28,268 nt of DNA. It comes from a virus. Position 1 is the first letter of the stretch; each line of letters begins with the position of its first letter. The notes beneath the pieces were generated by a model. That model was not told where the DNA came from. It did not search any database and saw only the letters and a program-made list of their open reading frames with translations. Of the stretch, positions 20,151 through 28,268 are shown piece after piece. Both the position numbers and the translations under genes were made by a program. The DNA lies in IMG/VR virus record IMGVR_UViG_3300025205_000001, positions 1 through 28,268 of that record. One strand, 5' to 3'.

Positions 20151-22703
20151 ATGACGCTGAACATGCATGCGCGCCTCACGGCTGACGGCAAGCAGGCGCA
20201 GGCGGAACTGGCAAAGACGGGCCAGGGCGCGCGCGGGCTGAAGACCGACGTCGATGCCCTGGGGCAAAGCGGCCAGGAGGCCTCGGCCGACTTCGTGGCC
20301 CTGCAGAAGCAGCTGCAGGCCTACAAGGTCGACCTGGTCAACCTGCGCACCGAGCACGCGGCGGCGAAGAAGCAGATCGACGGTCTGCGCGGCGAGCTGA
20401 CCAAGCTCAAGACAAAGGCCAACGAGACCAGGGCGCCTTTCAACAGCGCGGCGGGATCTGTCGGTAACCTGACCTCGCAGTTCAACGATATCGGTGTGAT
20501 GCTCGCGGCTGGTCAGAACCCCCTGCAACTGGCGATCCAGCAGGGGACGCAGATCGGGCAGGTGTTCCAGCAAACTGGTGCCAAAGGCAAGGATGCCTTC
20601 AAGCTCTTGTTGCAGGGCGCCACGGCGATGATCAGCCCGGTCAATCTGATCACCATCGGCACCATCGCTATGGGCGGGGCGCTGGTAAACTGGCTTAGCC
20701 GTAGCTCGGAAGAAGCGGAGAACGTAGAGGACGTCCTTGAGCGGCTTTCCGGTGGTGTCGACGCCCTGCGGCAGAGCGCGGCCCTGAGTGCATCCGAGAT
20801 CGTCGAACAGTTCGGTAGCATCAATCCTGAATTGGCCAGGATGCTGGCTCAGATCCGGGATCGGGGCTTGTCTGCCGTTGAGGCAGACGCGCGGGCTGCA
20901 GCGCAGGCATTGATCCGCGAGTCGGGCGGACTTGCGCTGGAGATATCTCGGATCGTGAGGCGTTCCGGAGATGCAGAAGGGCGGCGGTCAATCCAGGAAG
21001 CCCTGGGCGATCTTTACAATGCCGGGACTGTCGATGACCAGGTACGGGCCGTCGAGAACCTGAAACGCGTTGTCGATGGCGTTTCCGTCGGGGTGGCGGA
21101 TGCTCGTGACAAGCAGAAGGAGTTCCTGGACGCGGTTCTCGATACCGAACGGGAATTGCGGCGCGCGCAACAGGCCGGGAACGCCGTTGTGGACGTCTTG
21201 CGAGACGGCTGGTCCGGAGCGGTAGAGCGTGTCGAGGAGTATGCCCGGCTGCGCATTGAAGCCTGGCAGTCGGGCCAGGCGATGCTTGCAACCCTGCAAG
21301 AGGAAAATCACCTCCGAGCCACAGCGCTGGCCTTCGGCGAAGACAGTGTCGAGTTGGCAGAGGCCCGCGCGGCTGCGGAGCGTCGGGCATTCGAAGAGGT
21401 CCTGGCGGGTCTGGATGTGTCCGCCGATCTCAAGGACGAGATGCGTCTTGCCTTCGAGCACGGGCAGGCGCTCTCGCGTATCGAGCTGGCGGGCGGAATT
21501 GGCAGTGCCGCCGATGAAGCCACACGCCTCGCCAGCGAACTCGGCCGTGCGCTGAATGCGGCGATTTCCCTGTCTGCCCAGGGCGTCGCCGACATGCGGA
21601 CTGCGGAGATCAACTGGCAGTTCCGGGACGATCCTGTCGGACGGGCAGGCGCGCTGGCGGGCGAACGCTTCGACGCCGATGTCGGAGCCAATGCGGATCT
21701 GGATCCGCTCGCGCAGGATTTTTTGGCACAACAGCGTGCGGAGTATGTCGCCAACGCCAAGGCCGTCGAGGAGTTGCGTCAAAAGACCATCGCCTGGAGG
21801 AAGGAACAGGCCGAAGCCGGGCGGGCTGCAGGAGGCGCGGCCAAGGCCAGCCGCAAGGAACGCGAAGCCGTCCAGGATCTGATCGCGGCCAAGCGGGATG
21901 AACTGGCTCTCCTGCGCGAGAGCGACCCGATCCAGCAGGAGATGATCCGCCTGCGCGAGGACCTCGCCGGGGCGACGGAGGGCGAGCGGCGGGCGGTGGC
22001 GGGGCTGATTGCCTCGATCCGGGAGGAGGAGCTGGCCAAGGCGCAGGCGGCGGAATCCTCGGAGTTTTTCCGTTCCAGCATGGCGGATCTGATCCCGGAC
22101 CTGGTGCGCGGCGGGGATGAGGCGGCCTCGGCCTGGCAGCGCATGGCCCGGGCGCTGGAGGAAGCCGCCTGGCAGGCGCTGCTCTTGGGCGAGGGACCCC
22201 TGATGGGGCTGGTCAACATGCTCTTCGGGATCTCGGGGGGCGGTGGCGGCGCCCTTGGCTGGATCGGCAAGATCTTCGGCCTGGCCGAAGGTGGCGGGCA
22301 CGATGCGGTTGGCATGCACTACGGTCTGGGTGGACCGAAGGCGGACCTGATCCCGATCCTGACCTCGGCTGGCGAGTTCACGGTCAACGCCCGCGCGACC
22401 CAGAAGCATCGCCCGCTGCTGGAGGCGATCAATGCTGGCGCGCCGATCCCCGGCTTTGCCTCGGGGGGCGCGCATGGCGGCGGCAGCTACGTTGCGCCCG
22501 CGCCCCAGGTGAGCCTCAACCTCTACGACCAGACCAGCCGGGGCATCCGCCTGGAACAGGTGGAAGAGACCGGTCCCGACGGGTCGCGCCAGACTGCCTT
22601 CGTCGCCTCCGACATGGTCAACGACGCCATGAACCTGCCGGGCGGCAAGGCCCGCCGCTCCTTGCGCCGCAAGGGGCTGCGCGAGCCGCTGGTGCGCACA
22701 TGA
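20151..22703 (+). CDS. Tail tape measure protein
   Basis: An 850-residue protein that sets tail length and is ejected with the DNA. The N-terminal ~100 residues are coiled coil (LQKQLQAYKVDLVNLRTEHA). Residues ~109-137 carry the hallmark of the TMP_2 tape measure family (NDIGVMLAAGQNPLQLAIQQ), followed by a hydrophobic stretch at ~152-182 (ISPVNLITIGTIAMGGALV) that may insert in the inner membrane. A long helical middle leads to a C-terminal Gly-rich region with LAEGGGHDAVGMHYGLGGPK and SAGEFTVNARATQKHRPLL, typical of tape measures. The middle (about 20700-21870) uses visibly less GC-biased codons than both ends. Its length predicts a tail of roughly lambda size. The stop overlaps the next start (ATGA). 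Confidence 0.92.
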   Translation: MTLNMHARLTADGKQAQAELAKTGQGARGLKTDVDALGQSGQEASADFVALQKQLQAYKVDLVNLRTEHAAAKKQIDGLRGELTKLKTKANETRAPFNSAAGSVGNLTSQFNDIGVMLAAGQNPLQLAIQQGTQIGQVFQQTGAKGKDAFKLLLQGATAMISPVNLITIGTIAMGGALVNWLSRSSEEAENVEDVLERLSGGVDALRQSAALSASEIVEQFGSINPELARMLAQIRDRGLSAVEADARAAAQALIRESGGLALEISRIVRRSGDAEGRRSIQEALGDLYNAGTVDDQVRAVENLKRVVDGVSVGVADARDKQKEFLDAVLDTERELRRAQQAGNAVVDVLRDGWSGAVERVEEYARLRIEAWQSGQAMLATLQEENHLRATALAFGEDSVELAEARAAAERRAFEEVLAGLDVSADLKDEMRLAFEHGQALSRIELAGGIGSAADEATRLASELGRALNAAISLSAQGVADMRTAEINWQFRDDPVGRAGALAGERFDADVGANADLDPLAQDFLAQQRAEYVANAKAVEELRQKTIAWRKEQAEAGRAAGGAAKASRKEREAVQDLIAAKRDELALLRESDPIQQEMIRLREDLAGATEGERRAVAGLIASIREEELAKAQAAESSEFFRSSMADLIPDLVRGGDEAASAWQRMARALEEAAWQALLLGEGPLMGLVNMLFGISGGGGGALGWIGKIFGLAEGGGHDAVGMHYGLGGPKADLIPILTSAGEFTVNARATQKHRPLLEAINAGAPIPGFASGGAHGGGSYVAPAPQVSLNLYDQTSRGIRLEQVEETGPDGSRQTAFVASDMVNDAMNLPGGKARRSLRRKGLREPLVRT

Positions 22704-23125
22704 CGGTCCCGACCTGGCCCAGCGAACTGCCCCGGCCCCTGCGGAATGCCTATGCCGAGACGCTGCAGGACAACCGCCGCCGCCGCGCCGCCGAACATGG
22801 TGTGCCGCGCTATGCCCGCCGCTATTCCGGGGTGCCCGCGCTGCTGCAGCTGAAGCTGGTGCTGGATCCCGAGCAGCAGGGCATCCTCGACCGGTTCTTC
22901 CGGGCCGACCTGGTCACCGGGACCTTGCCGTTCTGGATGCCGGACCCGCGCCGCGATGGTCTGCCCATGCTCGATACCGATGGCACACCGCTGCTCTTCG
23001 AGGATGACACGCCGATCCTGGGCGAGCGCGTGATGCTCTGTCTCTGGGGGGATGAACCGCCGCTTAGTGGCCCCATTCGCGGGACCTCCGTCGACTATTC
23101 CTTCACCGTCTACGACCTGCCATGA
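22700..23125 (+). CDS. Minor tail / distal tail-like protein
   Basis: A 141-residue beta-rich protein directly after the tape measure gene, where lambda-type tails encode gpM. It opens VPTWPSELPRPLRNAYAETL, then RRYSGVPALLQLKLVLDPEQ and GILDRFFRADLVTGTLPFWM, a pattern common in small tail-tip proteins of proteobacterial siphoviruses, and ends SVDYSFTVYDLP. I infer that it forms part of the ring at the tail tip on which tape measure and tube assemble. Four-base overlaps at both ends (ATGA) couple its translation to its neighbours. Confidence 0.72.
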   Translation: MTVPTWPSELPRPLRNAYAETLQDNRRRRAAEHGVPRYARRYSGVPALLQLKLVLDPEQQGILDRFFRADLVTGTLPFWMPDPRRDGLPMLDTDGTPLLFEDDTPILGERVMLCLWGDEPPLSGPIRGTSVDYSFTVYDLP

Positions 23126-23643
23126 GCCGCTCTGTTTCCATCACCGCCCGCCGCCACGACGAGGCACGCAGTTCCACCGAGGTCGAGGTGTTGCTGATGC
23201 AGTTCGAGCATGCGGATCTCGACGCGCCGATCCGCATCTCCTCGGACGCGACACGTCTGTCGGTCGACCCGCTGCTTTACGGCACACGGTCGACCTGGAA
23301 CGGGGCGGACCCTGCGACCGAGTATTACGAGTTCGCCTTTGCCAGCTACCAGATGCCCGGGGACCAGGAGGATGCGCCTGCGGCCGTGCGCGTCATCCTC
23401 AGTCTCTTCGATGACACCCTGGTCAAGAAGTTGCGCTCGACCATCACGCCGGCGACGGCGCACCTGGCGGTTGTCTATGCCGCCTCGCCGGACACGGTCG
23501 AGATCGAGTACCGGGGCCTGGAGGTCTCGGACATCTCCTACAGCGACCAATTGGTCATCACCTCCGCCCGCCGGGCGATCGAAGAGCGTGGCGTCCCGCG
23601 CGACCTGATGACCAAGGACCGGTTCCCGGGACTGTTCCGATGA
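23122..23643 (+). CDS. DUF1833 tail protein (lambda L-like position)
   Basis: A 173-residue protein of the DUF1833 family: SITARRHDEARSSTEVEVLL near the start, then LDAPIRISSDATRLSV, YYEFAFASYQMPGDQEDAPA (residues 69-88), and DISYSDQLVITSARRAIEER near the end. The family is found between tape measure and NlpC/P60 genes, the place of lambda gpL, and is thought to form part of the tail-tip complex. No cysteine cluster for an iron-sulfur site, as lambda gpL has, is visible. It overlaps both neighbours by four bases. Confidence 0.85.
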   Translation: MSRSVSITARRHDEARSSTEVEVLLMQFEHADLDAPIRISSDATRLSVDPLLYGTRSTWNGADPATEYYEFAFASYQMPGDQEDAPAAVRVILSLFDDTLVKKLRSTITPATAHLAVVYAASPDTVEIEYRGLEVSDISYSDQLVITSARRAIEERGVPRDLMTKDRFPGLFR

Positions 23644-26600
23644 GCTGCTGGTCGGTCGAATACCTCGGGATCCCGCAGCAGGACCACGGGCGCAGCCGCG
23701 CGGGCGCGGACTGCTGGGGGCTGGTGCGCCTGGTTTATTGGGGCGAGCTGGGGATCGACCTGCCCAGCTACACCGACGTCTGCCCGGACCTGGCGGAACG
23801 GGCGGAACTGGGCGCGTTGATCACGGGCGAGCGGGACAAGGGACCGTGGCGCGCGGTCGAGGAGATCGCGCCTTTCGACGTCTTGCTGTTCCGGGTGGGG
23901 GCGCATGCCACCCATGTCGCCGTGGCCGTGGATGCCCGCGACATGCTGCACATCCACGGCCACAGCGAGAGCTGTACCGTCCCGATCCGGGATCCGATGT
24001 GGCGCAAGCGGCTGATGGGGGTCTACCGCTATGCCCGGCCCGCGCCGGTCCATGTGATCGCCGCGCGGGGCATGTTGCCTGACCAACTGCGCCAGAGCTT
24101 TGATCTGGCGCCCACACTGACCATCGCTCAGATCGTCGACCGGGTGTTCCCCGGTGCGCCGGACAGCGTGCTGAGCCGGGTCCGGGTGACGATGGCGCAT
24201 GGACGTGACTGGCGCCCGGTCCCGCGCGCTTGGTGGTGCCGCATCACGCCGCACGCCGGCACCCATGTCGCCCTGCGCGTGGTGCCGGGCGTGGGCGCCC
24301 TAGCCATCAAGGCTGCGGTTTTCCTTTCCGGTCTGGGGTTGGCCACGCCGGTGGTCAACATCCTCGCATTCGGGGGAGCCCTGGCCGTCACGGCGCTGGG
24401 GGCGGCGGCGCTGAACTCGCTGATCCAGTTGCCGCAGTCGCCGGATGGTCCAGGGGGTCCCGAGACCGATTACGCGGTTGAGGGATTGCGCAACCAGGCC
24501 ATCCACGGCGAGCCCGTTCCCATGCCGATGGGTCGTATCCGGGTCGCACCCGTCTTTGCCATGCAACCCTACCAGCAGATCGTCGGCGACGATCAGTATA
24601 TCCGGGCGCTGTTCCTCTTCGGCTATGGCCGTCTTGATATCTCTGACATCCGCATAGGCGATACGCCGATCACCGAGTTCAGCGACATCGAGTACGAGTT
24701 GCGCGAGGGGGCGCTCGACGATGATCCGGTGACCATCACGTCGATCCAGGCGATCGAGCAACCCGAGCAGATCGAGCTGATCCACGACTACGGTCTTGAC
24801 GACGACGGCAACCCGGACAAGGCGGGTGGGCTGATCGAGACGCCGGTGATCCGGAGGCTGGCATCGGACGCGGTGCGCGGCGGGATCGTGCTGAACTTCC
24901 CCGGCGGTCTCTACCGCTTCGACGTGAACTCGGAGGAGAACAAGCGCCACACCGTGACGTTCCGGCTCGACCAGCGCGAGGTCGGGTCAGTGAGCTGGAC
25001 TGAGGTCGCCGAGCTGGAATACTCCGCCGCCAGCGCCAAGCCATTCCGCCGGCAATACACTTGGGCGCTGCCCTCGCGCGGGGACTGGGAGATCCGCCTG
25101 ACACGGACCTCCTCCAGCGAGGATCATTCGAGGATCTCCCGCACGGTCTACCTGACCGCGGTGCAGGGCTACCGGCCGGAATACCCGATCGACCTTGAGC
25201 GCATGAGCGCGCCGCTTGCGATGATATCGGTGAAAATGCGCGCCACGTATCAGCTCTCCGGCACGCTCGACCAGCTCAACGCGCTGGTGCAGCGCTACGC
25301 GCTCGACTGGGATGGCGAGACCTGGACCGAGGCGCTGACCCGGAACCCGGCCTCGGCCTATCTCTTGGCGCTGCAGGGGCCGGACAATCCCGAGCCGGTC
25401 GCCGACGCGGAGATCGACTGGGAAGCGCTGGCGGACTGGCACGAATTCTGCACCGCGAAGGGCCTGCACTATGACCGCGATCAGCGGCGCTGGGAAAGCC
25501 TGCTGGACCGCCTGACCGTCATCGCCGCCGCCGGCCGGGCCAGCCCCTGGCACGATGGCGCGGCCTGGTCGGTGATCATCGACCGGCAACCGCCCCGCGA
25601 GCGAACCCATATCGCGCCGCGCAACAGCCGCAACTTCCAGGGGCAGCGCAGCTTCCTGCGCACGCCCGATGCGGTAAGGGTCCACTTCAAGGACGAGGAC
25701 AACGACTATCTCGACGGCGAGGTCGTGGTGCCCTGGCCAGGCAAGAGCGCGCCCTATGACCTGGTCGAGGAGTGGCAGAAACCGGGCAAGACCAACGCCA
25801 CCGAGATCGCCCGCGAGATCTACCGCGACATGCTGGTGGTCGAGCATCGGCGCGACCGCTGGACGGTCGAACGATCGGGGGCGGCACGCGTGGAGACGCG
25901 CGGCGATCATGTCTGGCTGACACACCCGGTCCTGGACAGCACGCAGGCCTCGGCATGGGTGCTGTCCGCCCAGGACGCGCTGATCATCCTCGACGAGATG
26001 GTGACAATGGAGGCCGGGCAGAGCTACGCGATCCGCTTCATCGGCTTCGACGAGGAAGATCCGGTGGGGCAGTCTGTGCTGAGCGCGGTGCAGACGGTGC
26101 CGGGGCAGACCAGGACGCTGCATGTCACCGGGGCCGATGTTCCGGCCGAGGGGGCAATGATCCTCTTCGGTCCGGTCTCGGACGTCTCCGAGCGGGCGCT
26201 GGTGCTGGACATCGAGCCGGGTGAGGATTTCTCGGCCACGGTCACGCTGACCAATGCCGCGCCAGAGATCGAAGAACTGACCGATGCCTATGTGCCCGAG
26301 ACCTGGTCCCCCATCGTCGGGCAGATCGTGGACGTCGGCATCGACCCGCTGGCGCCGGTCTTCGCCGGGATCGAAACCACGGCGGCCGAGGGGGTCTACG
26401 GCAGCGACGCGCGGAGCTTGCAGGTCACCCTGGCCACCGCCCCCGACGACCGGGCGCTGATCGCCTCCTTCGAGCTGGACCACCGGCTGCAGGGAGCAGG
26501 GTCCTGGACCACGGTGGCGACGGCGCTCTCGGCCGAGCTGAGCTATGACCAGGACGACGTGGTCGAGCTGCGTGCGCGTGCGCTCGACTTCGATGGCGAC

Positions 26601-27341
26601 TGGGGTGACTACACCGCCACCGCGACCGTCACCGTGGGCGCTGATCTCGGGGCCTTGCCCGCCGAAATCGATCTTGATGCTGCCAGTGTCAGCGCAGGCC
26701 TCGGCGTGGCCCTGATCACCGTGGCGGTGGGCGATCCGAACACCGCGAGCGTGCAGATCTTCCGCACGGCGGTCGGCGACAGTTTCGACCCGGTTGCGGA
26801 TGTCCTCGGTGCGCCGGAGACCGAGACGGACGAGGATTTCCTCGGCCAACCAGTGCCCTCCGGCCAGCCCGTCACCTTCACCGATGGCGACAGCACCCGT
26901 GCCGATCTGCTGGCGGCGACCTGGACGAACGGCGGCGGCTGGGGCAGCGCAACGCTTCCCTCGGCGCACACGCCGGGCGCGGCATCCACCCTGTCACAGT
27001 CCCTGAGCCTCACAGTAGGAGAGACCTACCGGGGTCAGGTCACGATTTCCGGCCGGACGGCCGGGTCGGTCACCGTGCAGCTGGCGGGCGGGACCGCCGT
27101 GCCCACGAGCGCGATCAGTGCCGATGGCCAGGCGCTCTTCAGCCTCGACGCGGTGACTGGAAATGACAGGATCGAGGTTGTGTCGACCTCCGATTTCGAC
27201 GGCACGGTCGAGAGCCTGACCCTGATCCGCGAGACCGCCGCAAGTGCCCCTCAAGGGGCGTTTGAATACCGATTTGCAGCCCTCAACAGCGACGGGATCG
27301 GCTCGGCCGTGTCCGCCGCCACCACAGTCACAATCATCTGA
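23640..27341 (+). CDS. NlpC/P60 peptidase fused to TipJ-like host-specificity tail-tip protein
   Basis: A 1233-residue fusion. Residues 1-133 are a C40 NlpC/P60 endopeptidase: RAGADCWGLVRLVYWG with Cys25, and AHATHVAVAVD with His92, then HIHGHSES. This is the lambda K-type tail peptidase that cuts host peptidoglycan during entry. Residues ~137-216 (HVIAARGMLPDQLRQSFDLA, LTIAQIVDRVFPG) match the start of TipJ-type proteins, followed by two hydrophobic segments (~219-262) and the J-like hub (~270-870, e.g. EPVPMPMGRIRVAPVF, FLFGYGRLDISDIRIGDTPI). A fibronectin III-like domain (~900-1000) and a beta-sandwich carbohydrate-binding-like domain (~1090-1200, NDRIEVVSTSDFDGTVESL) end the protein and are the likely receptor-binding part. 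The frame is open throughout with uniform codon bias, so it is not an assembly artefact within this sequence. Confidence 0.88.
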   Translation: MSCWSVEYLGIPQQDHGRSRAGADCWGLVRLVYWGELGIDLPSYTDVCPDLAERAELGALITGERDKGPWRAVEEIAPFDVLLFRVGAHATHVAVAVDARDMLHIHGHSESCTVPIRDPMWRKRLMGVYRYARPAPVHVIAARGMLPDQLRQSFDLAPTLTIAQIVDRVFPGAPDSVLSRVRVTMAHGRDWRPVPRAWWCRITPHAGTHVALRVVPGVGALAIKAAVFLSGLGLATPVVNILAFGGALAVTALGAAALNSLIQLPQSPDGPGGPETDYAVEGLRNQAIHGEPVPMPMGRIRVAPVFAMQPYQQIVGDDQYIRALFLFGYGRLDISDIRIGDTPITEFSDIEYELREGALDDDPVTITSIQAIEQPEQIELIHDYGLDDDGNPDKAGGLIETPVIRRLASDAVRGGIVLNFPGGLYRFDVNSEENKRHTVTFRLDQREVGSVSWTEVAELEYSAASAKPFRRQYTWALPSRGDWEIRLTRTSSSEDHSRISRTVYLTAVQGYRPEYPIDLERMSAPLAMISVKMRATYQLSGTLDQLNALVQRYALDWDGETWTEALTRNPASAYLLALQGPDNPEPVADAEIDWEALADWHEFCTAKGLHYDRDQRRWESLLDRLTVIAAAGRASPWHDGAAWSVIIDRQPPRERTHIAPRNSRNFQGQRSFLRTPDAVRVHFKDEDNDYLDGEVVVPWPGKSAPYDLVEEWQKPGKTNATEIAREIYRDMLVVEHRRDRWTVERSGAARVETRGDHVWLTHPVLDSTQASAWVLSAQDALIILDEMVTMEAGQSYAIRFIGFDEEDPVGQSVLSAVQTVPGQTRTLHVTGADVPAEGAMILFGPVSDVSERALVLDIEPGEDFSATVTLTNAAPEIEELTDAYVPETWSPIVGQIVDVGIDPLAPVFAGIETTAAEGVYGSDARSLQVTLATAPDDRALIASFELDHRLQGAGSWTTVATALSAELSYDQDDVVELRARALDFDGDWGDYTATATVTVGADLGALPAEIDLDAASVSAGLGVALITVAVGDPNTASVQIFRTAVGDSFDPVADVLGAPETETDEDFLGQPVPSGQPVTFTDGDSTRADLLAATWTNGGGWGSATLPSAHTPGAASTLSQSLSLTVGETYRGQVTISGRTAGSVTVQLAGGTAVPTSAISADGQALFSLDAVTGNDRIEVVSTSDFDGTVESLTLIRETAASAPQGAFEYRFAALNSDGIGSAVSAATTVTII

Positions 27342-27349
27342 GGCCCCAC

Positions 27350-28268
27350 ATGAGCACAGGCATACGCATTTCCGACAAGGACGTTTTGGCAGGGTTCGAT
27401 TTTGTCTTCGCGCTGCACAACGGATCCACCGGGCCATTGTCCTCGACCGCCCTTGCGACGGCTCTCGCCGCGACGGGGGCGGTGGCCGATGCGATTGCGG
27501 CCAAGGCCCCCACGACGGTCACCGACGATCACGAGACACGCATCGAAGCGCTGGAGGCCGCCGTGGGTGACTTTGCCCTACAGGGTGGATGGGATGCGTC
27601 GTCTGGAAGCTTCCCCGCCGCAGCATCGGCCAATGACCTCTGGGAGGTGAATACCGCTGGCACGGTGGACGGCATCCCGTTCGTTGTCGGTGACCAGGTG
27701 GTCGCATTGGTTGATGCCGCGAGCACGACGACCTACGCGGGAAACTGGTACAGGCTGGAGGACAAACAGGTGCTGTCGGTCGCAGGCAAGACCGGCACGG
27801 TCACGCTGGTCAAGGGCGACGTGGGCCTGGGTAACGTCGACAATACCGCCGATGCGGACAAGCCTGTCAGCACCGCGACACAGACCGCGCTGAATGCCAA
27901 GGCCCCACTGGCAGGACCGGCCTTCACGGGCGACGTGGACATGACCGGCGCGGACACGGTGACGGTGCCGGACGCCACGGCGGACGGACATGCGGTCAAC
28001 AAGGGACAGCTTGATGCGGCGACGGAGGCGTCTGGCTCTGGTATCCCCTATGGCGTGATGGCTGTACAGCCGCTCGGCGTGCAGACCCCTTCTGGGTGGG
28101 AGCGCACCGGAACTTATACCGATATTGACGGCACGCTCACGCCAGTCGTGCAGCGTGTCGGCAGTGACGCTGGGCGGCTCGCGGCCACTATTGGCGGTCT
28201 GCTGGTGCGCATCGACCCGACGCTGTGCTTTCAGGAGGCGGATTACGGAGCGACGACGCCAGCGGCGG
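27350..28268 (+). CDS. Tail fibre protein, 3' truncated by window end
   Basis: The frame is open from ATG 27350 to the end of the window (306 codons, no stop), so the gene is partial. Residues ~1-75 are helical and probably attach to the tail tip. Residues ~78-145 (LQGGWDASSGSFPAAASAND, GDQVVALVDAASTTTYAGNW) are a beta domain common in tail fibres. Residues ~148-188 hold the classic fibre repeat GLGNVDNTADADKPVSTATQ followed by LNAKAPLAGPAFTGDV, typical of trimeric phage tail fibres. The remainder (WERTGTYTDIDGTLTPVVQR) begins a distal domain. It lies 8 bases after the TipJ-like gene. It should carry or connect to the adhesin that chooses the host receptor. Confidence 0.85.
   Translation, partial: MSTGIRISDKDVLAGFDFVFALHNGSTGPLSSTALATALAATGAVADAIAAKAPTTVTDDHETRIEALEAAVGDFALQGGWDASSGSFPAAASANDLWEVNTAGTVDGIPFVVGDQVVALVDAASTTTYAGNWYRLEDKQVLSVAGKTGTVTLVKGDVGLGNVDNTADADKPVSTATQTALNAKAPLAGPAFTGDVDMTGADTVTVPDATADGHAVNKGQLDAATEASGSGIPYGVMAVQPLGVQTPSGWERTGTYTDIDGTLTPVVQRVGSDAGRLAATIGGLLVRIDPTLCFQEADYGATTPAA

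Noticed and set aside
24987-26969. A 660-codon minus-strand frame opposite the TipJ-like gene
   Set aside because: It is antisense shadow of a high-GC gene with no ribosome-binding site or gene-like composition.
1-28268. CRISPR arrays, tRNA genes, rRNA genes and insertion sequences
   Set aside because: I saw no regularly spaced repeats, no cloverleaf-forming sequence and no transposase or terminal inverted repeats. This is by-eye inspection, so a short or degenerate element could be missed.

Overview
The window is a large, nearly gene-saturated part of a Mu-like (transposable) phage or prophage. The DNA is GC-rich with strongly GC-ending codons. Protein families such as the 3TM gene-transfer-agent-type holin, the holin-associated GH108 muramidase and the TipJ-type tail tip point to an alphaproteobacterial host, most likely Rhodobacteraceae. 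Gene order follows Mu from the early/middle region through the head genes, but the tail is a non-contractile siphovirus tail, as in the B3/D3112/RcapMu group. Neither phage end is inside the window: the transposase genes should lie to the left and the distal tail-fibre/right-end genes to the right. The sequence therefore does not show whether this is an integrated prophage or a phage genome.

Layout. 1-3811 is the early/middle region: DUF3164 protein, a reverse-strand accessory gene, an antirepressor, small unknown genes, GemA and a Mor/C-type transcription activator. 3812-3876 is a putative late promoter. 3877-5739 is the lysis region: GH108 muramidase, 3TM holin, an exported protein and DUF2730. 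5742-9430 is the packaging region: Mu gp26-like wHTH, DUF3486 (gp27) and TerL (gp28), interrupted by four small accessory genes (6603-7805). An adenine methylase sits at 9583-10410. 10414-14234 holds the portal (gp29), a MuF head protein with a metallopeptidase-like tail, a small acidic ORF and gpG. A second copy of the late-promoter motif at 14244-14285 precedes the protease/scaffold (gpI), a decoration-like protein, the major capsid protein (gpT) and a FluMu_N protein. After a terminator-like hairpin (17472-17506) come the connector and tail genes: DUF1320, tail terminator, tail tube, frameshifted chaperone pair, tape measure, tail-tip proteins, an NlpC/P60-TipJ fusion and a truncated tail fibre.

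How it fits together. The Mor/C-like activator gene ends one base before a 17-bp motif. That motif recurs exactly once more in the regions examined by eye, in front of the protease gene, with the same 18-nt spacing to a matching -10-like element. These are the positions of Mu Plys and PI, so a single activator probably switches on lysis and head genes. The activator ends in QLSLF, a canonical beta-clamp-binding peptide, which raises the possibility that late transcription is coupled to replication. Hairpins covering the ribosome-binding sites of gemA and of the lysis gene suggest post-transcriptional timing. The tail chaperone carries a textbook -1 frameshift signal (GGGAAAC, 6-nt spacer, 9-bp GC stem). 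The MuF head protein looks like a phage polymorphic toxin with a possible immunity gene immediately downstream.
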